Of a stretch of DNA of 26,176 nt, positions 1 to 7,364 are shown in pieces (position 1 is the stretch's first letter; each line of letters begins with the position of its first letter). Position numbers and translations under genes: made by a program. The stretch covers positions 1 to 26,176 of IMG/VR virus record IMGVR_UViG_3300027784_000478; one strand, written 5' to 3'. The stretch is from a virus. Below the pieces are notes generated by a model. It searched no databases. It was not told where the DNA came from and worked only from the letters and a program-made list of their open reading frames with translations.

Positions 1-270
1 TATCTTAAATCATGCAAATGACGAAAGTAACTTTGCAATCGCAGCCTGATCTCAGGTGATGCCGAGTGATGACAACTTAGGAACAGAAAGTCGTAAACAG
101 TGTGGTCACGTTTTCGGTACACACCATTAAGTTGAACCGACCAAGTTTTGTCAGTTTTGAGGGAACGAAACTAAAACTGAATACTTTATTACTTTAGAGA
201 AAGTAAAAAAACTTGTATAATTGTCTTTATTGATTGTAACAACACTCGGGTTCGAACCCCGACATCTCCA
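1..270 (+). ncRNA. ssrA: tmRNA (transfer-messenger RNA), 5' end outside window
   Basis: Rescues stalled ribosomes and tags the unfinished protein for proteolysis. Seen: a resume frame GCA at 14 reads ANDESNFAIAA and stops at TGA 47-49, close to the E. coli tag ANDENYALAA. The stop lies in a small hairpin (45-48 with 53-56). A later helix 151-158/173-180 and hairpin 189-195/200-206 fit the pseudoknot domain. The 3' end is tRNA-like: T stem tcggg 246-250 / cccga 258-262 with loop TTCGAAC, acceptor strand catctcc 263-269, discriminator A270. CCA is not encoded. The 5' acceptor strand, expected to be ggagatg, must lie just upstream of the window. Tag and T arm together make this assignment strong; the pseudoknot folding is by eye only. 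Confidence 0.92.
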
Positions 271-293
271 CTCATATTAATTATATACTATCC

Positions 294-539
294 ATGAAAT
301 TAAAAAACCTTTTACCAGAAAATCAAAATAACTTACCAACTAAAGATGGTAAATTACCGTCAAGACAGAATTTTAAAGTTGGAGATCGTGTTATAATAGT
401 TCGTGGGAAAGACAAAGGTGAGCGAGCTAAAGTGGTCAAAGTAGAGGGTCAAAATAGCATTGGATTATATTTATATAGTATTAAAGATGTTGCATCTTGG
501 TATAGTTCTAAAAATTTAAGACCAGATCCAACTAAATAA
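294..539 (+). CDS. Small KOW-motif-like protein
   Basis: This 81-residue protein has a basic N-terminal tail (residues 1-25) followed by FKVGDRVIIVRGKDKGERAK (about 28-47). That segment matches the KOW pattern of ribosomal protein L24 and NusG: a hydrophobic strand, a G-K-D-K-G turn and a second strand. KOW domains bind RNA or ribosomal partners, so a role near the ribosome or RNA polymerase is possible but inferred. It sits between the tmRNA and the first tRNA, which fits a translation-related setting. It is far too short for NusG. ATG 294 is the only sensible start and there is no Shine-Dalgarno sequence, only an AT-rich leader. Confidence 0.7.
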   Translation: MKLKNLLPENQNNLPTKDGKLPSRQNFKVGDRVIIVRGKDKGERAKVVKVEGQNSIGLYLYSIKDVASWYSSKNLRPDPTK

Positions 540-560
540 TCATAATAAAATTATATTTAT

Positions 561-631
561 CCCGATATTGTCTAACGGCAGGACACTACTCTCATAAGGT
601 AAGGGTTCAGGTTCGATTCCTGATATCGGGA
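561..631 (+). tRNA. tRNA with CAU anticodon (Met, or Ile if lysidine-modified)
   Basis: Complete cloverleaf. The acceptor cccgata/tatcggg pairs fully, the D arm is gtct/ggac around a loop with GG, the anticodon loop is CTCATAA (anticodon CAT), and the T arm is tcagg-TTCGATT-cctga. The discriminator is A631 and CCA is not encoded. The first pair of the anticodon stem (27-43) is C-A, a mismatch. Sequence alone cannot separate elongator Met from Ile-CAU. Confidence 0.93.
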
Positions 632-639
632 CAATTATC

Positions 640-740
640 GTTTTCCACATAATAAGTGGCGAGCAGAACACGTTAGGGATTACAATGGTGTTCACGGAAA
701 AGGCGAGTATCTGCTGAGAAAGATATGTGTAATCCTACGG
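640..740 (+). ncRNA. Candidate pseudoknotted RNA between two tRNA genes
   Basis: This 120-base gap between tRNA-Met and tRNA-Gly codes for nothing plausible but can form an H-type pseudoknot. Stem 1: 662-666 agcag pairs 711-715 ctgct, and 667-671 aacac pairs 688-692 gtgtt. Stem 2: the loop bases 674-684 pair 728-737 over 10 bp with one bulge at G677. A 5' hairpin ccac 645-648 / gtgg 656-659 precedes it. No known class was recognised and there is no T arm, so it is not a tRNA. The pairing was found by eye and could be chance or tRNA-processing structure. Confidence 0.35.
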
Positions 741-752
741 TAATTATTTTTA

Positions 753-824
753 GCGAGATTCGTATAATGGCTATTACGGTGGCTTGCCAAGTCACGGACA
801 CGGGTTCGATTCCCGTATCTCGCT
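753..824 (+). tRNA. tRNA-Gly (GCC)
   Basis: The acceptor gcgagat pairs with atctcgc, the anticodon arm is gtggc-TTGCCAA-gtcac (anticodon GCC), and the T arm is acggg-TTCGATT-cccgt. The discriminator is T824. CCA is not encoded. The D stem is short (gta/tac). It lies six bases before tRNA-Cys, so the two are surely processed from one transcript. Confidence 0.93.
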
Positions 825-829
825 CACAA

Positions 830-901
830 GAACAGGTGACTGAATGTTTTAGGTGAAGGGTTGCAAACCCTTTAATGGTGGTTCGAATCCACCCCTGTTC
901 T
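830..901 (+). tRNA. tRNA-Cys (GCA)
   Basis: The acceptor gaacagg pairs with cctgttc, the anticodon arm is aaggg-TTGCAAA-ccctt (anticodon GCA), and the T arm is ggtgg-TTCGAAT-ccacc. The D stem is reduced to act/ggt. The discriminator is T901. CCA is not encoded. Confidence 0.94.
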
Positions 902-932
902 CTAATCAAACAACTAATATAATATTAAACTA

Positions 933-1091
933 ATGGAAATAGTTATACACTTTTTTGAACATTTCTTTGCTCTTTGTGGAGCTCATTCAATAACACACCC
1001 TACTATATTTTTGGTAGCTATCGTGATGTTTGGAATCTATTATGGATATAAAACTTACAATAGTACTCCAGATACCGCGGAAAATAAATAA
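933..1091 (+). CDS. Small single-helix membrane peptide
   Basis: A 52-residue reading frame starting MEIVIHFFEHFF and ending NSTPDTAENK. One hydrophobic stretch (about residues 22-40, TIFLVAIVMFGIYYGY) should span the membrane, leaving a short polar C-terminus. It fills the space between tRNA-Cys and the second tRNA-Met. There is no Shine-Dalgarno sequence, as for its neighbours. Its function is unknown. It is supported mainly by an intact frame, a sensible hydrophobic profile and gene-sized packing; a chance frame cannot be excluded. Confidence 0.55.
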   Translation: MEIVIHFFEHFFALCGAHSITHPTIFLVAIVMFGIYYGYKTYNSTPDTAENK

Positions 1092-1130
1092 CCATTTTTT
1101 CCATTTAGTTTATATTTATACAATATACAT

Positions 1131-1206
1131 TGTGGGGAAGAACGTGTGGTTTTCGTCAACGGTCTCATAAGCCGTTCATTCGTGGGTTCGACTCCCACCC
1201 CCGCCA
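1131..1206 (+). tRNA. Second tRNA with CAU anticodon
   Basis: The anticodon arm acggt-CTCATAA-gccgt and T arm gtggg-TTCGACT-cccac are clear. The acceptor tgtgggg/ccccgcc pairs at six positions, with a T1-C72 mismatch and a G-T pair. The D arm is weak (acg/cgt at best). The discriminator is A1206 and CCA is not encoded. A broken 1-72 pair recalls initiator tRNAs, but the anticodon stem lacks the three G-C pairs of an initiator, so the identity (Met, fMet-like or Ile) is open. Confidence 0.85.
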
Positions 1207-1230
1207 CTAATAAAATATCGAAATGACTAT

Positions 1231-1584
1231 ATGTGGGATATTGTAAAAAATCCAAAAAAACAAGGACTTATAATATTGATATTGGTACTGGGTTATTGGA
1301 GTTGGGGACTATTTATCCACGAAACCGATGTACCAATTGAAGTACGAGTAGAGTCTTATGAAATACCCGATACAACCATTACAATGGAACGAAGTGTACC
1401 TGAATTAATGGAACGACGTTCAGAACCAAATGATGATTATGAATACCGTATTATGTTTTGGGATATGATATTGGGTCATTTATCGTCGATACTTGGGTCA
1501 ATTGCCGCTCTACTTACTCCACTAATTACAGTTTATCTAAACAAGAAAGGTTACTTTAATCCAAGTGAAAATCCACAAAGTTAA
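1231..1584 (+). CDS. Membrane protein of unknown function, two helices
   Basis: 117 residues. Two hydrophobic segments are visible: about 12-29 (LIILILVLGYWSWGLFI) and about 82-104 (ILGHLSSILGSIAALLTPLITVYL). Between them is an acidic, polar segment of about 50 residues rich in E, R and D. The positive N-terminal end (KNPKK) favours a cytoplasmic N-terminus with the middle part outside, giving a hairpin topology. No family was recognised. It opens a run of three small membrane proteins leading to groEL, suggesting an envelope-directed function. ATG 1231 is preceded by AT-rich sequence without a Shine-Dalgarno. Confidence 0.75.
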   Translation: MWDIVKNPKKQGLIILILVLGYWSWGLFIHETDVPIEVRVESYEIPDTTITMERSVPELMERRSEPNDDYEYRIMFWDMILGHLSSILGSIAALLTPLITVYLNKKGYFNPSENPQS

Positions 1585-1622
1585 TACTTATATACTCACA
1601 CTTTAATTAAAGGGAAAATACA

Positions 1623-1820
1623 ATGCCAAGAAAAACAATAACAAAATTCATAAGTGATGTTAAAGGATACGGTTTTACTGCACTCTTAGCTTTAGGGTTA
1701 GGAATTACATTCTTCGTTTTCGGAAAACCACTTATAGCCGGAATATGTTTTGGTGTTTTCTTCACACGTAATTGGGATATTATCGAAACATATCTTCGTG
1801 ACGAATTAAATGTTATATAA
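1623..1820 (+). CDS. Small membrane protein
   Basis: 65 residues with a basic N-terminus (MPRKTITKF) and a long hydrophobic region, residues about 17-46, broken by GKPLIAG, so probably two short helices. The C-terminus is charged (YLRDELNVI). No family was recognised. It follows the two-helix protein at 1231 after 38 bases and ends just before the promoter at 1827, so it closes the preceding transcription unit. The leader holds a weak AGGG about 10 bases before ATG, one of very few Shine-Dalgarno-like sequences in the window. Confidence 0.7.
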   Translation: MPRKTITKFISDVKGYGFTALLALGLGITFFVFGKPLIAGICFGVFFTRNWDIIETYLRDELNVI

Positions 1821-1826
1821 AATATC

Positions 1827-1855
1827 TTGACATTTATTGTTTAATTTTATATCTT
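1827..1855 (+). promoter_or_regulatory. Promoter, TTGACA-17-TATCTT
   Basis: TTGACA at 1827-1832, spacer of exactly 17, TATCTT at 1850-1855 followed by A. Read in Bacteroidota style it is TTG-N20-TAnnTTA. The spacer (TTATTGTTTAATTTT) is almost identical to that of the promoter at 6332. It lies in the gap before the membrane protein at 1893 and would drive it together with groEL, stopping at the terminator at 3784. Confidence 0.7.
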
Positions 1856-1892
1856 ATCATAGATACTACAAAAACGTTATACTTTACAATAA

Positions 1893-2090
1893 ATGAAACA
1901 TTTAAGTCAAAAACAATCTTTATATTTAAGAGGTACGATATTTTTAATCGTACTCTCTTTCATTTCTTTTTTCGGGTTAAATCTATTACCAATCGACTAT
2001 TCTTTTAGATTTCTCGAAGTATTTGGACTCATTATGTTAATCCTATTAGGGATACTTGGGTTCAATCCTGAATTTATTAACGAAAATTAA
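1893..2090 (+). CDS. Small two-helix membrane protein upstream of groEL
   Basis: 65 residues. Helices at about 12-31 (LRGTIFLIVLSFISFFGLNL) and 40-57 (FLEVFGLIMLILLGILGF) are joined by a short polar turn. No family was recognised and there is no signal peptide beyond the first helix. It is the first gene after the promoter at 1827 and only 26 bases separate it from groEL with no terminator between, so the two are probably co-transcribed. That pairing is unusual: GroEL is normally preceded by GroES. It does not resemble GroES. Confidence 0.75.
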   Translation: MKHLSQKQSLYLRGTIFLIVLSFISFFGLNLLPIDYSFRFLEVFGLIMLILLGILGFNPEFINEN

Positions 2091-2095
2091 AATAA

Positions 2096-3760
<1,665 letters not shown>

Positions 3761-3783
3761 GATTGGGTTAATCGAGAGAGAAG

Positions 3784-3814
3784 ACCCGTAGGATTTAACC
3801 TACGGGTTTTTTTT
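3784..3814 (+). terminator. Intrinsic terminator after groEL
   Basis: A perfect 9-bp stem, acccgtagg (3784-3792) with cctacgggt (3799-3807), six-base loop atttaa, then a run of T (to 3814). It closes the groEL unit 23 bases after its stop codon. Confidence 0.92.
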
Positions 3815-3833
3815 ATATTCTATATTTATTTAT

Positions 3834-4595
3834 ATGACTTATAGGCCACTAAAAGAAAAGACAAATCGGTATGTCACACAAAACGGTTCATATACCAATG
3901 TGGATGGTGACTTCTATGCTCAAACTGATCTTGGGAATACTCAACAAGTAATAAGTTCAGGTGTCAAACGTGATTTTACAATTGACGATTTGATTGTGGT
4001 TGAGGATGTTTCTATATACTTTGTGGTTAAAATTGGTAATGAGTATTATACATCCAAACGATTAAAGGATGATTTGGTGTCTGCAAGTGAAGAAGTAAAT
4101 CCATACTTTTCCATTGAATATGTCACTCTTATCGAAATCAATCAAGATCGTGTAAACACTCAAATACAAAATAGACGTGATAACGGTGAACGAACTGCCA
4201 GAGTATCGGTGGAGAGGACACTTGACAATCCAATTGATATCGTAAAACAAATTGATTGGACGACACGACCCGTTTCAGTTTCGGGTGATGAAAGTTCACA
4301 CGTCATTGATATTGGTGAATGGTCAGTGGATAGACTTGGTGATGAAGTTTACGACTTCCGAAATTCAGTTAGAATAATAGAACCAGATCCACGAACTGAT
4401 GTCGATGATGATGAAGGGAATGATACTGATATCAATGGTGAACCTGATGAAGATCATGAGAAGTTAGATCGAACCGATGGTGAACCTGGAAGTAGAACAA
4501 CAATAGAACCACGTAGAGAACAACCGAGAACGGGTGGTGGTGTACGTGAAGTTGACGATGAACTAAAACCAACACAAGATATAAATGTAAGATGA
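3834..4595 (+). CDS. Unknown protein with acidic, disordered C-terminal third
   Basis: 253 residues. The N-terminal two thirds alternates beta-type stretches (DLIVVEDVSIYFVVKIGNEYY, about 52-72, and FSIEYVTLIEINQDRV). From about residue 185 it turns into a low-complexity acidic tail rich in D, E, P, R and T. No signal peptide or membrane segment. No family was recognised. Its ATG lies only 19 bases after the terminator poly-T and three bases after TATATTTATT, so its own promoter is unclear and the transcript may be leaderless or come from read-through. It overlaps the next gene by ATGA. Confidence 0.75.
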   Translation: MTYRPLKEKTNRYVTQNGSYTNVDGDFYAQTDLGNTQQVISSGVKRDFTIDDLIVVEDVSIYFVVKIGNEYYTSKRLKDDLVSASEEVNPYFSIEYVTLIEINQDRVNTQIQNRRDNGERTARVSVERTLDNPIDIVKQIDWTTRPVSVSGDESSHVIDIGEWSVDRLGDEVYDFRNSVRIIEPDPRTDVDDDEGNDTDINGEPDEDHEKLDRTDGEPGSRTTIEPRREQPRTGGGVREVDDELKPTQDINVR

Positions 4596-4915
4596 AAGAA
4601 GAAACATCCAGACCACTACATAAAGTACATTGGGGAAAATATCTAAATCGTGACGAACATCCAAACGCCAAAAACTTTCTTGAAGAGCATGGTGACGTAG
4701 CGTTCAAACATATCATTGCGGTTATTGAGAAGACACACGAGTTGGATGATATTGACGATGTAGATGCTATATATTTTGACGACCAAGATATTATGTGTCA
4801 AATCAATAGGTCAGAATACACATTGATTTTGGAAAAGGCAATGGAATGGTTTATAGAGTCGGAACAGTATGAATATTGTGCAACAATTAGAGATTTAATG
4901 AAATCGGTAGACTAA
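4592..4915 (+). CDS. Small protein with UVR-like C-terminal helix
   Basis: 107 residues, overlapping its upstream neighbour by four bases (ATGA), so translation is probably coupled. The N-terminal half contains NAKNFLEEHGDVAFKHIIAV, and the middle is acidic (DDIDDVDAIYFDDQD). The C-terminus EQYEYCATIRDLMKSV resembles the UVR helical hairpin motif (E-Y-E-x-C-A-x-x-R-D) of UvrB and related proteins, which mediates protein contacts. One such motif on a short protein is only a hint. Function unknown; no DNA-repair partner is visible. Confidence 0.7.
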   Translation: MKEETSRPLHKVHWGKYLNRDEHPNAKNFLEEHGDVAFKHIIAVIEKTHELDDIDDVDAIYFDDQDIMCQINRSEYTLILEKAMEWFIESEQYEYCATIRDLMKSVD

Positions 4916-4916
4916 T

Positions 4917-5315
4917 ATGAAAATACCAGTAGGACGACAACTTTATTATTACAGAGCAAGAGTTAGAAATGTTTATGACGGTGATACATTCAGAGCGGAT
5001 GTTGATTTGGGAATGAATGTAGGAACATCTTGGAAAGGTCAATCGTTTCGGTTATCCGTGATTGATACTCCTGAAATTCGTGGGGATGAACGTGAGGATG
5101 GTTTAATAGTTCGTGATTATGTGAGAGATCTTATTCTTGATAAAGATATTATCATCAATACCGAACAATCTGGTTCATTTGGTAGATGGTTGGCATGGGT
5201 TTTCATTGAAAATTCCGATGTGTTAGATCCACGAGAAACCCTTAATGAGCATTTGTTGAAGATTGGATACGCGGTATATTGGGGTGATGAATGGCCAGGA
5301 CTTCCTGAAAAATAA
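4917..5315 (+). CDS. Staphylococcal-nuclease-like (thermonuclease) domain protein
   Basis: 132 residues, almost entirely one SNase domain of the OB-fold class, which cuts DNA or RNA using Ca2+. The pattern is clear: VYDGDTFRADVDLG (D21), then R45 and VIDTPE (D50, T51, E53), and finally GRWLAWV with R90. These match D21, R35, D40, T41, E43 and R87 of the staphylococcal enzyme. There is no signal peptide, so it should act inside the cell, for example on host DNA or RNA, which is inferred. It lies one base after the stop of the upstream gene. Confidence 0.88.
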   Translation: MKIPVGRQLYYYRARVRNVYDGDTFRADVDLGMNVGTSWKGQSFRLSVIDTPEIRGDEREDGLIVRDYVRDLILDKDIIINTEQSGSFGRWLAWVFIENSDVLDPRETLNEHLLKIGYAVYWGDEWPGLPEK

Positions 5316-5337
5316 CATTAGAAAGTCCAAATAATAC

Positions 5338-5366
5338 TTGACTTTTATACCAGAATTGATTACCTT
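5338..5366 (+). promoter_or_regulatory. Promoter, TTGACT-17-TACCTT
   Basis: TTGACT at 5338-5343 and TACCTT at 5361-5366 followed by A, 17 bases apart. Upstream, at 5312-5324, lies ATAACATTAGAAA, which also precedes the promoter at 5811 at nearly the same distance. It would drive the small genes at 5401 and 5582. Confidence 0.6.
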
Positions 5367-5400
5367 ATATATGTAATGAGTTAACAAAACCCAAACACAT

Positions 5401-5580
5401 ATGACTCGATTCGAAAAAATTAATGAAAACACTTACCGTTCCACTGTCGATCCCAACTTTAGGATTGAACGGAATGAGTTTGATACCTACGACGTTATTA
5501 ATGAATACGATGTAAGAGATTACACAGGTATCACACTCGGTGATTCTCTTGATTGGATTGACATTGTAAGTGAGGTATAG
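5401..5580 (+). CDS. Small acidic protein, unknown
   Basis: 59 residues beginning MTRFEKINENTYRS and ending WIDIVSEV, acidic, with many D, E and Y and no hydrophobic segment. It starts about 35 bases after the promoter at 5338, with an A/C-rich leader (acaaaacccaaacacat) and no Shine-Dalgarno. The next gene begins two bases after its stop, making a small operon. No family was recognised. The promoter placement and tight junction support it as a real gene despite its length. Confidence 0.7.
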   Translation: MTRFEKINENTYRSTVDPNFRIERNEFDTYDVINEYDVRDYTGITLGDSLDWIDIVSEV

Positions 5581-5581
5581 A

Positions 5582-5788
5582 ATGAAAGGAGAAATTATAC
5601 GAGAAGTTCGTACATCGAAACACCCATATTCCAATAAAATATCTTCCAAAACTGAATACAAATTCTACATCAATGGTGAGTTGAAACATTCCTCACGGGA
5701 TGGAAGACCATATAACCACGTGTCACGATATAAGAAATCAATGTCCAAATTGTTTGACATTCCTGTCGATGAAATAGAAGTAATATAA
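5582..5788 (+). CDS. Small basic protein, unknown
   Basis: 68 residues from ATG 5582, which directly follows the upstream stop; a GTG at 5570 would add four residues but overlaps that gene. It is rich in K, R, S and Y (MKGEIIREVRTSKHPYSNK) and ends with FDIPVDEIEVI. The middle has beta-like spacing (EYKFYINGELKH). A GAGG lies about 6 bases before the ATG, probably because it belongs to the upstream coding sequence. Unknown function; possibly a nucleic-acid-binding peptide given its charge. Confidence 0.7.
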   Translation: MKGEIIREVRTSKHPYSNKISSKTEYKFYINGELKHSSRDGRPYNHVSRYKKSMSKLFDIPVDEIEVI

Positions 5789-5810
5789 CATTAGAAAATC
5801 AAAATTCGGC

Positions 5811-5839
5811 TTGACTTTGATGGTGGAAGTGTGTATATT
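5811..5839 (+). promoter_or_regulatory. Promoter, TTGACT-17-TATATT
   Basis: TTGACT 5811-5816, 17-base spacer, TATATT 5834-5839 followed by A. Preceded at 5785-5797 by the same ATAACATTAGAAA tract as the promoter at 5338. The expected transcription start is near 5846-5848, which argues against the ATG at 5854 as a start for the next gene. Confidence 0.72.
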
Positions 5840-5868
5840 ATAGTAGTTAATTGATGATAACCCAACTA

Positions 5869-6324
5869 ATGAAACCCATGAAAACTTTCCCTTCTCAATT
5901 CCAAAAAGTTGTTGACTATCTTAAAGAAGAACATGACGTTGAAGTAACACTCGGTCAAATGACTTCATTTCTTGGACACAACCAAAAGAAAATAGTTATC
6001 CATCACAATTACAATCTTCAAAAAAACGGTCTGATAGCTCTTCTTCATGAAGCAGGACACGTTCTTCAAGAACCAAACGGTTCCGCTAACTTTTACAAGT
6101 CGATAGATGACGAAGACGAACCACGAAAATTCACAATGTATCAATTCCTTAACGAAATAAACGCTTGGGATAATGGTGTGAAGTTGATGAAGGAATTGGA
6201 ATTGGAAGTTGATTCAAACTCTTTTATGAAACTTCGAGAAGAAGCTCTTCTTACTTATTTTCCAAATCCACAAATAACCGTTCTGAAAGAATATCACGAA
6301 TCAATGTTATCACAACTTTCTTAA
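5869..6324 (+). CDS. IrrE/ImmA-like zinc metallopeptidase-type protein
   Basis: 151 residues from ATG 5869 (5878 is equally possible; TTG 5851 and ATG 5854 lie too close to the predicted transcription start). The segment LIALLHEAGHVLQ carries the zinc-binding HExxH motif (HEAGH, residues 60-64), and a glutamate in NEINAWDNGVKLM about 32 residues later could be the third ligand. This arrangement is typical of ImmA/IrrE-like (COG2856-type) peptidases, some of which cleave repressors. No helix-turn-helix domain is attached. A role in removing a host regulator is inferred. It has its own promoter, so it is probably expressed on its own. Confidence 0.7.
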   Translation: MKPMKTFPSQFQKVVDYLKEEHDVEVTLGQMTSFLGHNQKKIVIHHNYNLQKNGLIALLHEAGHVLQEPNGSANFYKSIDDEDEPRKFTMYQFLNEINAWDNGVKLMKELELEVDSNSFMKLREEALLTYFPNPQITVLKEYHESMLSQLS

Positions 6325-6331
6325 AAATCTC

Positions 6332-6360
6332 TTGACATTGATTGTTTAATTTTATAACTT
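6332..6360 (+). promoter_or_regulatory. Promoter, TTGACA-17-TAACTT
   Basis: TTGACA 6332-6337, 17-base spacer, TAACTT 6355-6360 followed by A. It is nearly the same sequence as the promoter at 1827 through box and spacer. The leader downstream can form a hairpin, gtgtat 6378-6383 with atacac 6389-6394. It drives the genes starting at 6417. Confidence 0.7.
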
Positions 6361-6416
6361 AATATTATAACAAACGAGTGTATAACCCATACACATTTTA
6401 ACTCAAAATACATACA

Positions 6417-6743
6417 ATGAGACAAGTTAAACAAGTGATAATGTCACTTCTTATTATTTTAGTAATATTTACATACCCATTATCATACTACAATTCACAG
6501 GAAGTTGTTACCATTGAAGTTCTTGACAAAGAACGTATTGGATTGGACAACGGAAAATATAAATTTTTGGTATATTCAACTGGTGAAGTTTTTGAGAACA
6601 CTGATACGTTCCTTTTCTTAAAATATCGAAGTTCAGACTTACAAAGAGATCTAACAACCGGTGAGACATTTGATGTCAAAGTTGCGGGATGGAGAGTACC
6701 ATTCTTATCATGGCACCGAAACATTATAAAAATTGAAAAGTAA
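6417..6743 (+). CDS. Membrane-anchored small protein, DUF1523-like
   Basis: 108 residues. The N-terminal segment about 7-24 (VIMSLLIILVIFTYPLSYY) is a signal anchor. The rest is a small beta-rich domain with the pattern KYKFLVYSTGEVFENTDTFL, then KYRSSDLQ and AGWRVPFLSWHRNIIKIEK. The -VFENTD- and -GWRVPF.SW- signatures recall short exported proteins of unknown function grouped as DUF1523-like; this match is from memory and tentative. The domain should face the periplasm. First gene of a unit that continues through 6743, 6897, 7361 and 7876 with overlapping ends. Confidence 0.7.
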   Translation: MRQVKQVIMSLLIILVIFTYPLSYYNSQEVVTIEVLDKERIGLDNGKYKFLVYSTGEVFENTDTFLFLKYRSSDLQRDLTTGETFDVKVAGWRVPFLSWHRNIIKIEK

Positions 6744-6916
6744 TGAAGAAATTAAACATACCACCTGAAAATTATAAAGAGTTAGTAGATTCATCCACTG
6801 AAATCTTAAAGTCATTAGTAAGTGAAACACGGTCAGTAGACGCCTTCCAAACCCACCGACTGAAATTAGCATTAGAATTGAATGGAGTAAATACAGATGA
6901 ACTTGATATCAAATAA
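6743..6916 (+). CDS. Small helical protein, unknown
   Basis: 57 residues, MKKLNIPPENYKELV to NTDELDIK, starting within the TAATG that ends the previous gene and overlapping the nucleotidase start by 20 bases. The composition (many L, E, K and S; no proline after residue 8) predicts helices. No family was recognised. The overlaps at both ends are typical of translational coupling and are the main evidence that it is translated. Confidence 0.65.
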   Translation: MKKLNIPPENYKELVDSSTEILKSLVSETRSVDAFQTHRLKLALELNGVNTDELDIK

Positions 6917-7364
6917 AAAGATTCTTTGGTTTGACATGGATGGTGTCCTTGTCGATTTTGGTTGGGGTATTCGGAATTCACGAACATTTCAGGCCGATCC
7001 AGACCGTTGGGATGGTCGAGTTGATGAAATACCTGGAATATACCGAGATTTACCACCGATTGAGGGGGCGGTTGAAGCCGTCCAACAAATATATGAAAGT
7101 GGTCGATATGAAATGAATGTGGCCACAACAAACTCATGGGGCAATCCATATGGAGCCACAGACAAACGATTTTGTATCGAAAAACACTTCGGAGAGATAT
7201 TTTACAAGAAATTAACGATTACACACACCAAACATCTCTTAATTGGTGATTATTTGATTGACGACCGACTGAAAAACGGAGCCAGTCAATTTCAAGGAGA
7301 ACATATTCACTTTGGAACAACAGGATGGCCTGATTGGGATTCTGTACTATCTTATCTATTATGA
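6897..7364 (+). CDS. 5'(3')-deoxyribonucleotidase (HAD superfamily, NT5C type)
   Basis: 155 residues. The HAD motif I is LWFDMDGVLVDF, with nucleophile D13 and acid D15. Motif II is the threonine pair in ATTNS (77-78), and motif IV is GDYLIDDR (D118, D122, D123). Spacing and length fit the cytosolic 5'-nucleotidase type C family, which removes phosphate from deoxynucleoside monophosphates. In a phage it would adjust nucleotide pools during replication, alongside the ThyA at 10119. It overlaps the next gene by ATGA. It could also act on another small phosphate ester. Confidence 0.86.
   Translation: MNLISNKKILWFDMDGVLVDFGWGIRNSRTFQADPDRWDGRVDEIPGIYRDLPPIEGAVEAVQQIYESGRYEMNVATTNSWGNPYGATDKRFCIEKHFGEIFYKKLTITHTKHLLIGDYLIDDRLKNGASQFQGEHIHFGTTGWPDWDSVLSYLL

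Noticed and set aside
645-659. Hairpin ccac-ataataa-gtgg as the anticodon arm of a degenerate tRNA
   Set aside because: The seven-base loop looks right, but there is no T arm or acceptor pairing nearby.
673-909. Minus-strand reading frame of 78 residues across tRNA-Gly and tRNA-Cys
   Set aside because: It contains GWIRTT and DTGIEPVS, the well-known false peptides read antisense through tRNA T arms.
1055-1255. Minus-strand reading frame of 66 residues over the second tRNA-Met
   Set aside because: Contains VGVEPTNERLMRP, again a tRNA antisense artefact, and overlaps a real gene start.
7334-7360. Upstream ATG for the lipoprotein gene
   Set aside because: Would add nine residues before a good signal peptide and overlap the nucleotidase deeply; ATG 7361 forms an ATGA junction like its neighbours.
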